Assembly (NCBI GenBank): GCA_021810985.1
Contig: JAJZQA010000040.1
Coordinates: forward strand, 1-12,058
Source of the DNA: Deltaproteobacteria bacterium
Lineage (GTDB): Bacteria > Desulfobacterota > Desulfuromonadia > Geobacterales > Geobacteraceae
Length of the DNA: 12,058 nt
Direction: 5' to 3'
Part shown: piece after piece, positions 6,005-12,058 of the stretch
Numbering within the stretch: the first letter of the stretch is position 1
Layout: each line of letters opens with the position of its first letter
Notes under the pieces: generated by a model
Seen by the model: the letters and a program-made list of their open reading frames with translations, nothing else
Databases searched by the model: none
What the model was told of the DNA's origin: nothing
Program-made: the position numbers and the translations under genes

Positions 6005-6024
6005 CTTAGCGCACTGGAGTTACG

Positions 6025-6765
6025 ATGGAATTCAGCGGAAAAATTGTTGTAGTGACAGGGGGGACGCGAGGCATCGGCAGGGCAATTTCCCTCCGTTTTG
6101 CCCAGGAAGGTGCTCTGGTTACCGCTGCCTACTTGAGTAATGATGAGGCAGCTCGTTCCCTCCTGGAAGAGGCTGCTGGCCTCCCGGGAGAAATCCGGGT
6201 AGTCAAGGCCGATGTGAGATCCGCCGAAGGAGCGGTCGAGCTGATGGATGCAGCGTCCGCCGATTCCGGTCATATTGATGTTCTGGTTAATAATGCGGGT
6301 ATTCTGCGTGACGCCTACCTTGCCATGATGTCGGAACGCGACTGGGCTGACGTTATTGAAGGCAATCTCTATCCGCTGTTTCATTGTTGCAAATGGGGTG
6401 TCAGGAAAATGATTGCCCGCAAGAAGGGTGCGATAATAACCATTTCATCAATTTCCGCATTTACCGGAAATCCCGGCCAGACGAACTACGCGGCAAGCAA
6501 GGGGGCGGCGATCAGCTTCACCCGCTCGCTGGCGCGGGAAGTCGGGCCGATGGGAATTCGGGTTAACACGGTGTCACCAGGCCTTATCGATACGGAAATG
6601 ATTGCCTCGTTGAAGCCGGAATTGGTGGAGGGCATCATAAAGAGTTCTTCACTTCGAAGAATCGGGCGACCGGAGGAAGTAGCGGAAACAGTTGCTTTCC
6701 TTGCTTCCGACAAAGCGTCTTATATCACCGGTCAGTGCCTGATTGTTGATGGCGGAATAGTTTGA
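6025..6765 (+). CDS. FabG-like 3-oxoacyl-ACP reductase (short-chain dehydrogenase)
   Basis: A 246-residue classical SDR, the usual FabG length. TGGTRGIG at 11-18 binds the dinucleotide, D63 sits in the KADV motif and NNAG is at 89-92. The catalytic set N114, S142, Y155 and K159 is complete (YAASKG at 155-160). The SPGLIDTEM segment follows at 184-192 and VDGGIV ends the protein. R15 in the glycine loop suggests NADPH. It should reduce a 3-oxoacyl-ACP to the 3-hydroxyacyl-ACP. TGGAG five bases before ATG supports the start. It is the first gene of a tightly spaced operon with two ketosynthase-type proteins and a dehydratase, and corresponds in role to the ketoreductase of aryl-polyene clusters. 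I do not assign fabG as symbol, since this is probably a pathway-specific paralogue. Confidence 0.9.
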   Translation: MEFSGKIVVVTGGTRGIGRAISLRFAQEGALVTAAYLSNDEAARSLLEEAAGLPGEIRVVKADVRSAEGAVELMDAASADSGHIDVLVNNAGILRDAYLAMMSERDWADVIEGNLYPLFHCCKWGVRKMIARKKGAIITISSISAFTGNPGQTNYAASKGAAISFTRSLAREVGPMGIRVNTVSPGLIDTEMIASLKPELVEGIIKSSSLRRIGRPEEVAETVAFLASDKASYITGQCLIVDGGIV

Positions 6766-6790
6766 TAGTCCCCCAGTACACAGGAATTTC

Positions 6791-7996
6791 ATGCACAAGA
6801 AAAGAATTGCCATAACTGGACGAGGAATTTTTTGCGGGGCCGGACAGGACATTGCGACTTTTTCGTCCAATCTCCTCGAAGGACGGAGTGCCATTGGGGC
6901 CATGGACCTGTTCGACGTCTCGCCCTTTCCGGCTCAGATTGCGGCACAGGTACGTGGCTACGATCCGTTGTCCCGTTTTGACCGGAAAACAGCGGCAAAC
7001 CTGTCGCGGGCTGACCAGTTTGGGGTCCTTGCCGCTGGTGAGGCTTTGGCTGAGAGCGGTGTGACCGATCACTATTCTCCTTACGACATCGGGGTTTCCC
7101 TTGGAGCCGGAGCCGCCGGTATGCTCCAGGCGGAACAGTGGCTCGGTGAAACTTTGGCTGGAAAGAAGGCTCGGCCCTCCCTGTTGCGCGGTATCCTTCC
7201 GGATCGTACTTCCACAGCCATCGCCACCCGCTATGGACTGGGGGGCTACCAGGGCACCATAACGACGGCCTGTTCATCCTCATCAACGGCAATTGGCTGG
7301 GGCGCCGATCTTGTTGCCACGGGGAGGCTCAAAGCGATTGTTTGTGGCGGCTCTGATGCCATTTCCCTTCTGACCTACGCCGGGTTCAATTCTCTGCGGG
7401 TGGTTGACCCGGAGCCCTGCGCGCCCTTCAGTCTGGCTCGCAAGGGGATCTCCCTTGGGGAAGGCGCCGCTTTCCTCGTGCTTGAAGATGAAACCGAGGC
7501 GAAACGGCGCGGCGCAAAAATTTATGGGTACATTCTCGGGTATGCGGCGACCGGGGAAGCCTATCATATGACGGCACCCGAGCCGAGCGGAGTCGAAGCG
7601 GCCAGGGTGATGAATGCGGCTTTGGAATTTGCCGGAGTTGCCAGAGGTGAGGTTGGCTGGGTCAATGCGCATGGGACCGCTACTCCCTTAAACGATGTCG
7701 TAGAGACAAAGGCGATGAAACTGGTTTTCGGTGAGAGGGCGTCTGAAGTGCCGTTGGTTTCCACGAAAGGACTGACCGGTCACTGCCTGGGATCTGCCGG
7801 CGCTATCGAGGCGGTAGCGACCGTTGTTGCGCTTAACGCGGGAATCATTCCCCAGACGCTCAATTTCCGTGGAGCTGATCCGGAATGCGATCTCGACTAC
7901 TGCCATGAAGGTAAAAAGGAAAGCTCCGTTCCCATTGCCCTTTCCAATTCTTTCGCCTTTGGCGGCAATATTACAACTCTGGTGGTGTCACGATGA
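6791..7996 (+). CDS. FabF-like beta-ketoacyl-ACP synthase, catalytically complete
   Basis: A 401-residue condensing enzyme of the KAS II (FabF) type. The active-site cysteine is C161 in TTACSSSS. The two histidines are H294 in NAHGTATPLND and H331 in STKGLTGHCLGSAGA, with K326. The ending NSFAFGGN near residues 386-393 is the usual glycine-rich motif. It should condense malonyl-ACP with an acyl-ACP primer. The ribosome site AGGAA lies four bases before ATG, and the gene is 25 bases after the ketoreductase. Its stop overlaps the start of the next, shortened ketosynthase (ATGA at 7993-7996), so the two proteins are probably made together and may form a heterodimer, as KS and chain-length-factor pairs do in type II polyketide systems. 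The family call is firm; the product chain is unknown. Confidence 0.93.
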   Translation: MHKKRIAITGRGIFCGAGQDIATFSSNLLEGRSAIGAMDLFDVSPFPAQIAAQVRGYDPLSRFDRKTAANLSRADQFGVLAAGEALAESGVTDHYSPYDIGVSLGAGAAGMLQAEQWLGETLAGKKARPSLLRGILPDRTSTAIATRYGLGGYQGTITTACSSSSTAIGWGADLVATGRLKAIVCGGSDAISLLTYAGFNSLRVVDPEPCAPFSLARKGISLGEGAAFLVLEDETEAKRRGAKIYGYILGYAATGEAYHMTAPEPSGVEAARVMNAALEFAGVARGEVGWVNAHGTATPLNDVVETKAMKLVFGERASEVPLVSTKGLTGHCLGSAGAIEAVATVVALNAGIIPQTLNFRGADPECDLDYCHEGKKESSVPIALSNSFAFGGNITTLVVSR

Positions 7997-9024
7997 GAAA
8001 GTCCCGGACGGAAATCGCCGTAACTGGAGTTGCCGCCATATCCTCGGCAGGTGTGGGCATCGAGCCACTCAGAGAAACGCTTCGTACCGGCGTTTCAGCC
8101 TTGCGTCCTGTTCCGGTTGAACTTGCCGGGGGGGAAGGTCATCTTTGGGGGCGGGCAGAGGCGTTTAAGGCGGCGGAATTCATGACGCCGTTGAAGGCCC
8201 GTAAATTTGACCGCTGCAGTCTCTTCGCCGTTGTAGCGGCAGGCATGGCCCTGAAGGACGCCGGCCTTGATCCGGCGGCGTTCGGCTCTACGCGAGTCGG
8301 CATCGTCCTTGGTTGCGGTTTTGGCGGAATCGCCAACTCCGAAGAATTTCTGCGCCGATATCTTTCCAACGGCTGCGATGGTCTGGTGCCGATGCTGTTT
8401 CCCAATACCGTTCCCAATGCGCCGGCAAGCAATGCTTCCATTGAACATGGTTTGAAAGGGCCGAACGTTACCTTTGTCCAGCGCTTTTGTTCCGCTGAAT
8501 CCGCCTTTCAGATGGCCTGCCGTTTCCTTGAAGAGGATCGTGCGGACATCATGCTGACGGGGGGAGTTGATGAACTTGATCCCTTCATGATAGAGGCTTT
8601 CCGGGATATCGGGCAGTTGCGGCGCTTTGCCGCCGGATTTAGCGAAGGCGCCGGTATTCTTGTGCTTGAAAAGGGAGATGTTGCCAGGAGTCGCGCTGCC
8701 AGGATCAGGGCCCTGGCTGGCGATGTCAGGACAGTCGGCCGCTTGCTGCCGGGGCGTGAGAAAGAAGGTCTTGACAGGATTTTTAATCCGGCATTCAACC
8801 CGCGGCTGGTATCTCTTTCCGGCATTGCCGGAGAGATGGAGTCAATTGTTGCGCGGTTGCCGGATGTCCCCCGTCTGGAAACGGGCCCGCTTCTCGGCCA
8901 TTCCCTCGCCATGGGAGGCTTGTCGCTGGTAGCTTTGCTCGCAACACTTTCTCCCGGTGGTTCCGCGACTCACTACGCGGCATCTCCTGAGGGCCCCTAT
9001 TATGGAATCGATTTTACTGCCTGA
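7993..9024 (+). CDS. Shortened beta-ketoacyl synthase-like protein (chain-length-factor-like partner)
   Basis: A 343-residue thiolase-fold protein related to ketosynthases but about 60 residues shorter. The first half is recognisable: EIAVTGVAAISSAGVG at 7-22, GIVLGCGFGG at 103-112 and the nucleophile region FVQRFCSAESAFQ, keeping C166. The second half has lost the NAHGT motif (the stretch near 263-283 reads FNPAFNPRLVSLSGIAGEM) and the terminal NSFGFGG motif. Only one histidine equivalent remains, H303 in PLLGHSLAMGG. It is therefore unlikely to carry out full condensation and fits a chain-length factor, or a decarboxylating or priming partner, of the complete enzyme before it. Start ATG 7993 overlaps the upstream stop. 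The role is inferred from missing residues and pairing. Confidence 0.85.
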   Translation: MRKSRTEIAVTGVAAISSAGVGIEPLRETLRTGVSALRPVPVELAGGEGHLWGRAEAFKAAEFMTPLKARKFDRCSLFAVVAAGMALKDAGLDPAAFGSTRVGIVLGCGFGGIANSEEFLRRYLSNGCDGLVPMLFPNTVPNAPASNASIEHGLKGPNVTFVQRFCSAESAFQMACRFLEEDRADIMLTGGVDELDPFMIEAFRDIGQLRRFAAGFSEGAGILVLEKGDVARSRAARIRALAGDVRTVGRLLPGREKEGLDRIFNPAFNPRLVSLSGIAGEMESIVARLPDVPRLETGPLLGHSLAMGGLSLVALLATLSPGGSATHYAASPEGPYYGIDFTA

Positions 9025-9415
9025 GCAAGTTGTGTCTTCAGACCCCTGCGACTATCTTCCGCACCGGAATCCCTTCGTTTTTATTGATCGCGTGACCACT
9101 CGTGAACCCGGGATCAGCGCAACGGGGATCAAATGCGTAACGTATGAGCCGGGAGGATTTTCGCAGATTTTACTTCTGGAATCCATGGCGCAGCTTGGCG
9201 GCATCGCCGCGGCGACAGAAAAAGGAGAAGGTGGTTTTCTTGCATCCATCGACCATGCCGAATTCAGTCGTGAGGTTCGGGCCGGAGATCGTCTCCTTGT
9301 CTCGGTTCGAATTGTCAAGTCTTTTGGCCGTCTGTTCCTGATGGAGGGTGAAGCTTTTGTCGCGGGTGAAAAAATCGCCATGGCTCAACTCACTTTAGGT
9401 GTGGGAAAAATCTAG
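9002..9415 (+). CDS. FabZ/ApeP-like 3-hydroxyacyl-ACP dehydratase (hotdog fold)
   Basis: A 137-residue single hotdog domain. LPHRNPFVFIDRV at 19-31 holds the catalytic H21, and LLLESMAQLGGIAA at 57-70 holds the acidic partner E60 on the central helix. ASIDHAEFSREVRAGDRLLV matches the following FabZ strands. It should remove water from 3-hydroxyacyl-ACP to give the trans-2-enoyl-ACP. With the ketoreductase and ketosynthases upstream this completes three of the four elongation steps. No enoyl reductase is present, which would leave double bonds in place, as in polyenes. I start at ATG 9002, with TGAGGG eight bases upstream; it overlaps the preceding gene by 23 bases. An upstream in-frame start at 8957 would add 15 residues lying inside the previous gene. 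Confidence 0.9.
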   Translation: MESILLPEQVVSSDPCDYLPHRNPFVFIDRVTTREPGISATGIKCVTYEPGGFSQILLLESMAQLGGIAAATEKGEGGFLASIDHAEFSREVRAGDRLLVSVRIVKSFGRLFLMEGEAFVAGEKIAMAQLTLGVGKI

Positions 9416-9514
9416 GAACCAATTGAAACGGCATACTCGCTCGTGCTGATGGTTGTCACGGGGCACTTAAAATATCACTGGTAAACAGGGACTAGGCGTG
9501 CCTCGCCAAATCCC

Positions 9515-9532
9515 GGCACGGCGCGCCGTACC
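9515..9532. repeat. 18-bp near-perfect GC-rich palindrome between dehydratase and LolA-like genes
   Basis: GGCACGGCGCGCCGTACC, with a single C/T versus A/G asymmetry in the third pair. The left arm GGCACG can instead pair with CGTGCC at 9497-9502, giving mutually exclusive hairpins upstream of the terminator at 9590. Confidence 0.45.
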
Positions 9533-9589
9533 CTACATCAGGGTTGTGTTGTTTGAATGCCGAAGTAATAATTACCATTGTCACTTTTT

Positions 9590-9611
9590 CCCCTTGCCGA
9601 GGGGTTTTTTT
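9590..9611 (+). terminator. Rho-independent terminator between the dehydratase and LolA-like genes
   Basis: CCCCT (9590-9594), loop TGCCG, AGGGG (9600-9604), then seven T (9605-9611). It should end the ketoreductase-to-dehydratase transcript. It lies 66 bases before the LolA-like start, so that gene needs a promoter in 9612-9677 or partial read-through. Confidence 0.75.
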
Positions 9612-9677
9612 GTATCTGAACCTTTTGTCTCTGCCGCTAACCAACTTGTCTATCACGTTTTTCAGGGAGTTCTTGCC

Positions 9678-10295
9678 ATGACTGTACGATTGCTTTTATT
9701 CTTTTCACTCTTCGTTATTCTCATTCCGAATGTGTCAGCTGCGCAAGCGTCCGCTCTCTCTGCCTTGGAGGGTTTGGAGATGTTGCGCAAAGCTTTTGTG
9801 GGGGTCAATGATTTTACCGCGGAGATCACCCAGGAAAAACAACTTTCTCTCATGAAGAGGAAGCTGGTCACGCATGGTGAGGTGCGCTTCAAGAAGCCGG
9901 ATACTTTTTACATGGAACTCAATGCGCCATACGCCAGTCGTGTCCTGCTGAAAGACAATTCCTTGACGCTCAAGCTTCCCAAGGAAGGAATTCGACAGAA
10001 GTTGGCACTTCCACCCGAGCAGGGGTTGGCCCGCTGGTTCGAATTTCTCGATCACCCGGTAAAGACTCTCCCAACTGGATTTGATATCCGCGCGGAACGT
10101 CGTGGCGGAACCATTTCCTTACAGATTACGCCCCGCGAAAAAGGCGTTATGAAGGAGCTTCAACTCGTATTTCAACAGGGAGGAGAGCTCAAGCGACTCA
10201 TTATTGAGGAAAATAATCGGGACAAAACGGTGATTACCTTTTCCCGGATGAAAAAAAATACCGGATTGTCCGATAAGGACTTTCGCCTCGACTGA
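9678..10295 (+). CDS. LolA-like periplasmic (lipoprotein carrier-type) protein
   Basis: A 205-residue protein with a signal peptide (residues 1-21 or so, hydrophobic VRLLLFFSLFVILIP, cleavage near VSA/AQA). The mature part follows the LolA pattern: a helix with DFTAEITQEKQLSLMKRK, the block GEVRFKKPDTFYMELNAPY, LLKDNSLTLKLP, and a C-terminal stretch ITFSRMKKNTGLSDKDFRL. The fold is an unclosed beta-barrel that carries an acyl group through the periplasm. LolA-like proteins of this type are regular members of aryl-polyene and related acyl-chain clusters, where they are thought to help deliver the product to the outer membrane. I therefore read it as a pathway-specific paralogue, not the housekeeping lolA. 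The start is supported by AGGGAG eight bases upstream. A longer frame begins at GTG 9498, but it would run through the terminator. Confidence 0.85.
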   Translation: MTVRLLLFFSLFVILIPNVSAAQASALSALEGLEMLRKAFVGVNDFTAEITQEKQLSLMKRKLVTHGEVRFKKPDTFYMELNAPYASRVLLKDNSLTLKLPKEGIRQKLALPPEQGLARWFEFLDHPVKTLPTGFDIRAERRGGTISLQITPREKGVMKELQLVFQQGGELKRLIIEENNRDKTVITFSRMKKNTGLSDKDFRLD

Positions 10296-10687
10296 ACTCT
10301 TCCGCGAGTTATTCGTTGTCTAGGATCTTGCCGGACTTAAGGTGAATCTGGTGCAAATCTGTCTGGATGGTCCCTGTTTAGTCGTTTTTTGAGCAATAGA
10401 GCAGCTATTATCCAGCAAAATCAACAAAATCTTTCCTGCCTCAACTGATTTTTACTTCGATTTTCTAAGTCCGACAGACTCCTGGGAAAGGGTAAGTAAG
10501 GGAACGAGGTAGGGGTGGTTTTTTTTGTGATAATTTCTCGCCTGGGAAAAAATTATTCTGAATGTCCTAATCAGCATTTGCCAGTTTACAGGAGAATGTT
10601 TTTATTGTTATATAGTTCATGAAAACATTTTAGCATGTCGTGTCTGAAAGTATAAACTGACTCTGAAAAAGGTGCGGAGTTAAATAT
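10296..10687. other. AT-rich intergenic region without a gene
   Basis: In 392 bases I see no credible gene. A weak hairpin follows the LolA-like stop (AACTC at 10295-10299 with GAGTT at 10306-10310; no T-tract). A purine-rich stretch ending in eight T (about 10518-10525) is not preceded by a matching stem. Candidate promoter elements and a dyad for the next gene lie at 10578-10656. Confidence 0.5.
10578..10606 (+). promoter_or_regulatory. Candidate promoter of the downstream large gene, overlapped by a dyad
   Basis: TTGCCA (10578-10583, five of six), 17-base spacer, TTTATT (10601-10606, four of six). AATGTTTT (10595-10602) and AAAACATT (10622-10629) form an 8-bp inverted repeat overlapping the -10, a possible operator. 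A second -10-like TATAAA is at 10651-10656. Confidence 0.35.
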
Positions 10688-12058
10688 ATGGAGTGTGAAA
10701 GGACGGATATCGTTTCGGCCGGTCTGGATGCTGGGCTCATTGGCGCGGTTGTCCGTGAATTTGCCGGCGCACGTCGCAATGTCTCCTCCTATCCGCAAGG
10801 TCATCCTGTCGTTGTGCGGTCCTGCGAACGGACAGCTGAAATGCTTGCCCGATTATGCGCGGACCGCGAGGCGATTAGTTTGGGGGTTGCCCGGGAGACC
10901 CTGCTTGCGGGTGAAGGTTCCCTCGGGAATCTTGTCCCGGCTTCGAGAAGTTTTGTTCGGACACTATCCCATCACGGGGTGGCCATTCTTACTTGCCGCA
11001 AAGGGGTTACCGCTGCTGAAATCGAGTCGTTTAGCCAGATTCTCGCGGAAAAAAGGGCGGAGATCTTCACCAGGGGAGGGATTGAACAGGTCGTCCGTGA
11101 AGCAGGCATCCGGAACCTGGAGGTCTGCTGTGTTCAGTATGATGCTTTTCAGTCAAGAAACGGTTTTTTAGAAGAAAAAGCTCATCGTCGAATTCCCTGC
11201 CATCATTCTTTGTGGGGAGTTCTTGTCGCGAAATTCATGCAAGTATCCGAGGATTCGTCCTGTGCCGGCTTGGAAATAAAGAGTTTCGTCAGCCCAGAGG
11301 AACTGGCCGGGATAGTAAACAGCCTGCCCCAGGGAGCCATTTGGCAAATTTCAGCCTTGATAGTTGAGTTGATGCGGGAATCCGGGGGGGGCAGGCCAGC
11401 TTTCGCCTTTGGAAGAGTCTGCCCTTGAAAAAATCGGCGAATTTGTCGGTCGATTGAAACCGGAACCGCGCCGGCAGTTCTTCGATAGCGTTCTGGAACA
11501 CTGCCGGCAACAAGAATTCAGCCTTATGGAAGTTATGCCCTACCTGCCGACCTCAGCTGCACGGGAGCTGTTTACCCGCTCCCAAGAAAGTTACGTTGTC
11601 CTTCCTCCCCATATTCTGGAAAGCATGAAACACCTGACAGACGCCCTCATGATGGAATCGGCATCAATTCCGCAACCACCTGCTAATCTTGAAGCTAGGC
11701 TTGACATTGTTTTTCGCGAAGAGATCGTGGATGAATTCGTGCCCGCCGAGTATCTGGAGACACTGAAAAAGCTGGTCGCTTCCCAGAATCTTTCCGCACC
11801 ATGCAGGGAGAATTTTCAGGAACTGGCAAGTACGCTTGCGGATGACTGGATAGAGTCAGCGGTCAGTAAAATTATTCTGGAAAGCCTTTCCTCCGCGCTC
11901 CCGGAACAATTACACGCCCTTAAGCGCAACTTGCATGACCTCTTTCACTACTTTGTCGAAGTGGGGGACTTTCACTCCCTGGAGAATATGTATGCTCGCC
12001 TGGGTGGGCTGCTGTTCGAGGATGAAGTACTTGCGGCGTTGAAGAAAGAGGTCCTGAA
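10688..12058 (+). CDS. Large protein of unknown function (HEAT-repeat-type, Geobacter-like), frameshifted at a G8 run and cut by the window end
   Basis: The first frame runs from ATG 10688 (CGGAG eight bases upstream) and stops at 11426-11428. From the G8 run (11384-11391) onward, a different frame is open to the window end and clearly coding: it begins GAGQLSPLEESALEKIGEF and gives 222 residues without a stop. Skipping one G joins both into a protein of at least 456 residues. The first 230 residues include YPQGHPVVVRSCER (about 35-48), a REILL-like strand (RETLLAGEG, about 69-77), HHGVAILTCRKGVTAAEI and GIRNLEVCCVQYDAFQ. The rest is helical, with cysteines and charged helices. From memory this resembles cytoplasmic HEAT-repeat-annotated proteins of Geobacter relatives; no enzymatic motif is visible. 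The break may be a sequencing error, a true mutation, a phase-variable tract or recoding. If read literally, the product is 246 residues ending in FAFGRVCP. Confidence 0.7.
11384..11391 (+). other. Run of eight G at the frame break
   Basis: Codons read TCC GGG GGG GGC in the upstream frame. With seven G they would read TCC GGG GGG GCA and continue into the long downstream frame. It is the longest G run I noticed in the window and lies exactly where the coding signal changes frame. Confidence 0.8.

Larger units (their letters stand above)
5770..6009. mobile_element. MITE-like non-coding element flanked by 8-bp direct repeats
   Basis: CTACTTAG occurs at 5770-5777 and again at 6002-6009. Between the copies, 5778-6001 (224 bp) begins with TTTCCATCCGGAAAC and ends with its exact reverse complement GTTTCCGGATGGAAA, so there are 15-bp perfect terminal inverted repeats. 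This layout, inverted ends plus identical flanking octamers, is what a non-autonomous transposable element with an 8-bp target duplication looks like. The inside has no credible gene but is rich in stem-loops: GCCC/GGGC at 5883-5893, a 20-bp palindrome at 5907-5926, GTTTCC-N5-GGAAAC at 5951-5967 and a long hairpin at 5971-6004. The right end is only 15 bases before the ketoreductase start. An alternative is a local array of the GTTTCC/GGAAAC palindrome with a TACTTAG-like spacer, made by recombination rather than transposition. Confidence 0.5.
5548..6024. other. Intergenic region: divergent leaders, promoter and MITE-like element
   Basis: These 477 bases separate the leftward nudix gene from the rightward acyl-chain operon. 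They hold the nudix leader (5548-5640), a rightward sigma-70-like promoter (5713-5742), a MITE-like element (5778-6001) with flanking repeats, and the ribosome site of the ketoreductase gene (TGGAG, 6015-6019). A leftward open frame at 5619-5819 is not called as a gene. Confidence 0.6.

Noticed and set aside
8957..9001. Upstream start for the dehydratase
   Set aside because: It adds 15 residues not typical of FabZ-like proteins; ATG 9002 has a better ribosome site and gives the normal length.
9498..9677. N-terminal extension of the LolA-like protein from GTG 9498
   Set aside because: It would translate through a clear terminator, has no ribosome site, and would hide the signal peptide that begins exactly at ATG 9678.
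10332..10473. Inverted repeat CGGACTTA / TAAGTCCG, 126 bases apart
   Set aside because: An 8-bp match at this distance in a 390-base region is expected by chance.

Overview
The window most resembles a chromosomal segment of a Gram-negative bacterium. My best guess is the Desulfuromonadia (Geobacter/Desulfuromonas/Pelobacter relatives). This rests on a periplasmic LolA-like carrier, a sigma/anti-sigma-like/DUF3106 cassette, a cysteine-tailed radical SAM protein and a large repeat-type protein of a style I associate with Geobacter relatives. The lineage is inferred from protein recognition only; no rRNA or tRNA gene is present.

Layout, left to right. (1) 1-1164 (+): 3' part of a radical SAM/SPASM protein with a cysteine-rich tail, followed by a hairpin and a rho-independent terminator. 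(2) 1396-2967 (+): a three-gene cassette of ECF-type sigma factor, single-pass anti-sigma-like protein and secreted helical-repeat DUF3106 protein. The sigma factor probably starts at a CTG codon. (3) 2980-5547 (-): sfsA, a six-helix membrane protein and a NUDT9-type ADP-ribose pyrophosphatase. Between the last two, the opposite strand carries a candidate small RNA with its own promoter and T9 terminator. (4) 5548-6024: an intergenic region with a good sigma-70 promoter and a 224-bp MITE-like element. The element has 15-bp inverted ends and 8-bp flanking direct repeats, and lies directly upstream of the next operon. (5) 6025-9415 (+): a tightly packed type II fatty acid/polyketide-like operon: ketoreductase, complete ketosynthase, shortened ketosynthase-like partner and hotdog dehydratase. 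A terminator follows, then a LolA-like periplasmic protein at 9678-10295. (6) 10688-12058 (+): a large protein of unknown function whose frame is broken by a run of eight G and which continues past the window end.

Genes 6025-10295 look like part of an aryl-polyene-type or other special acyl-chain pathway. The first four would build and reduce a chain on an acyl carrier protein, and the LolA-like protein would act in the periplasm or envelope. No acyl carrier protein, ligase or exporter is encoded here, so partners must lie elsewhere. The sigma cassette resembles a compact envelope-sensing system. The most unusual points are the MITE-like element placed between the likely promoter and the acyl-chain operon, the candidate small RNA with an anti-Shine-Dalgarno loop, the G8 frameshift and the eukaryote-like NUDT9 enzyme.
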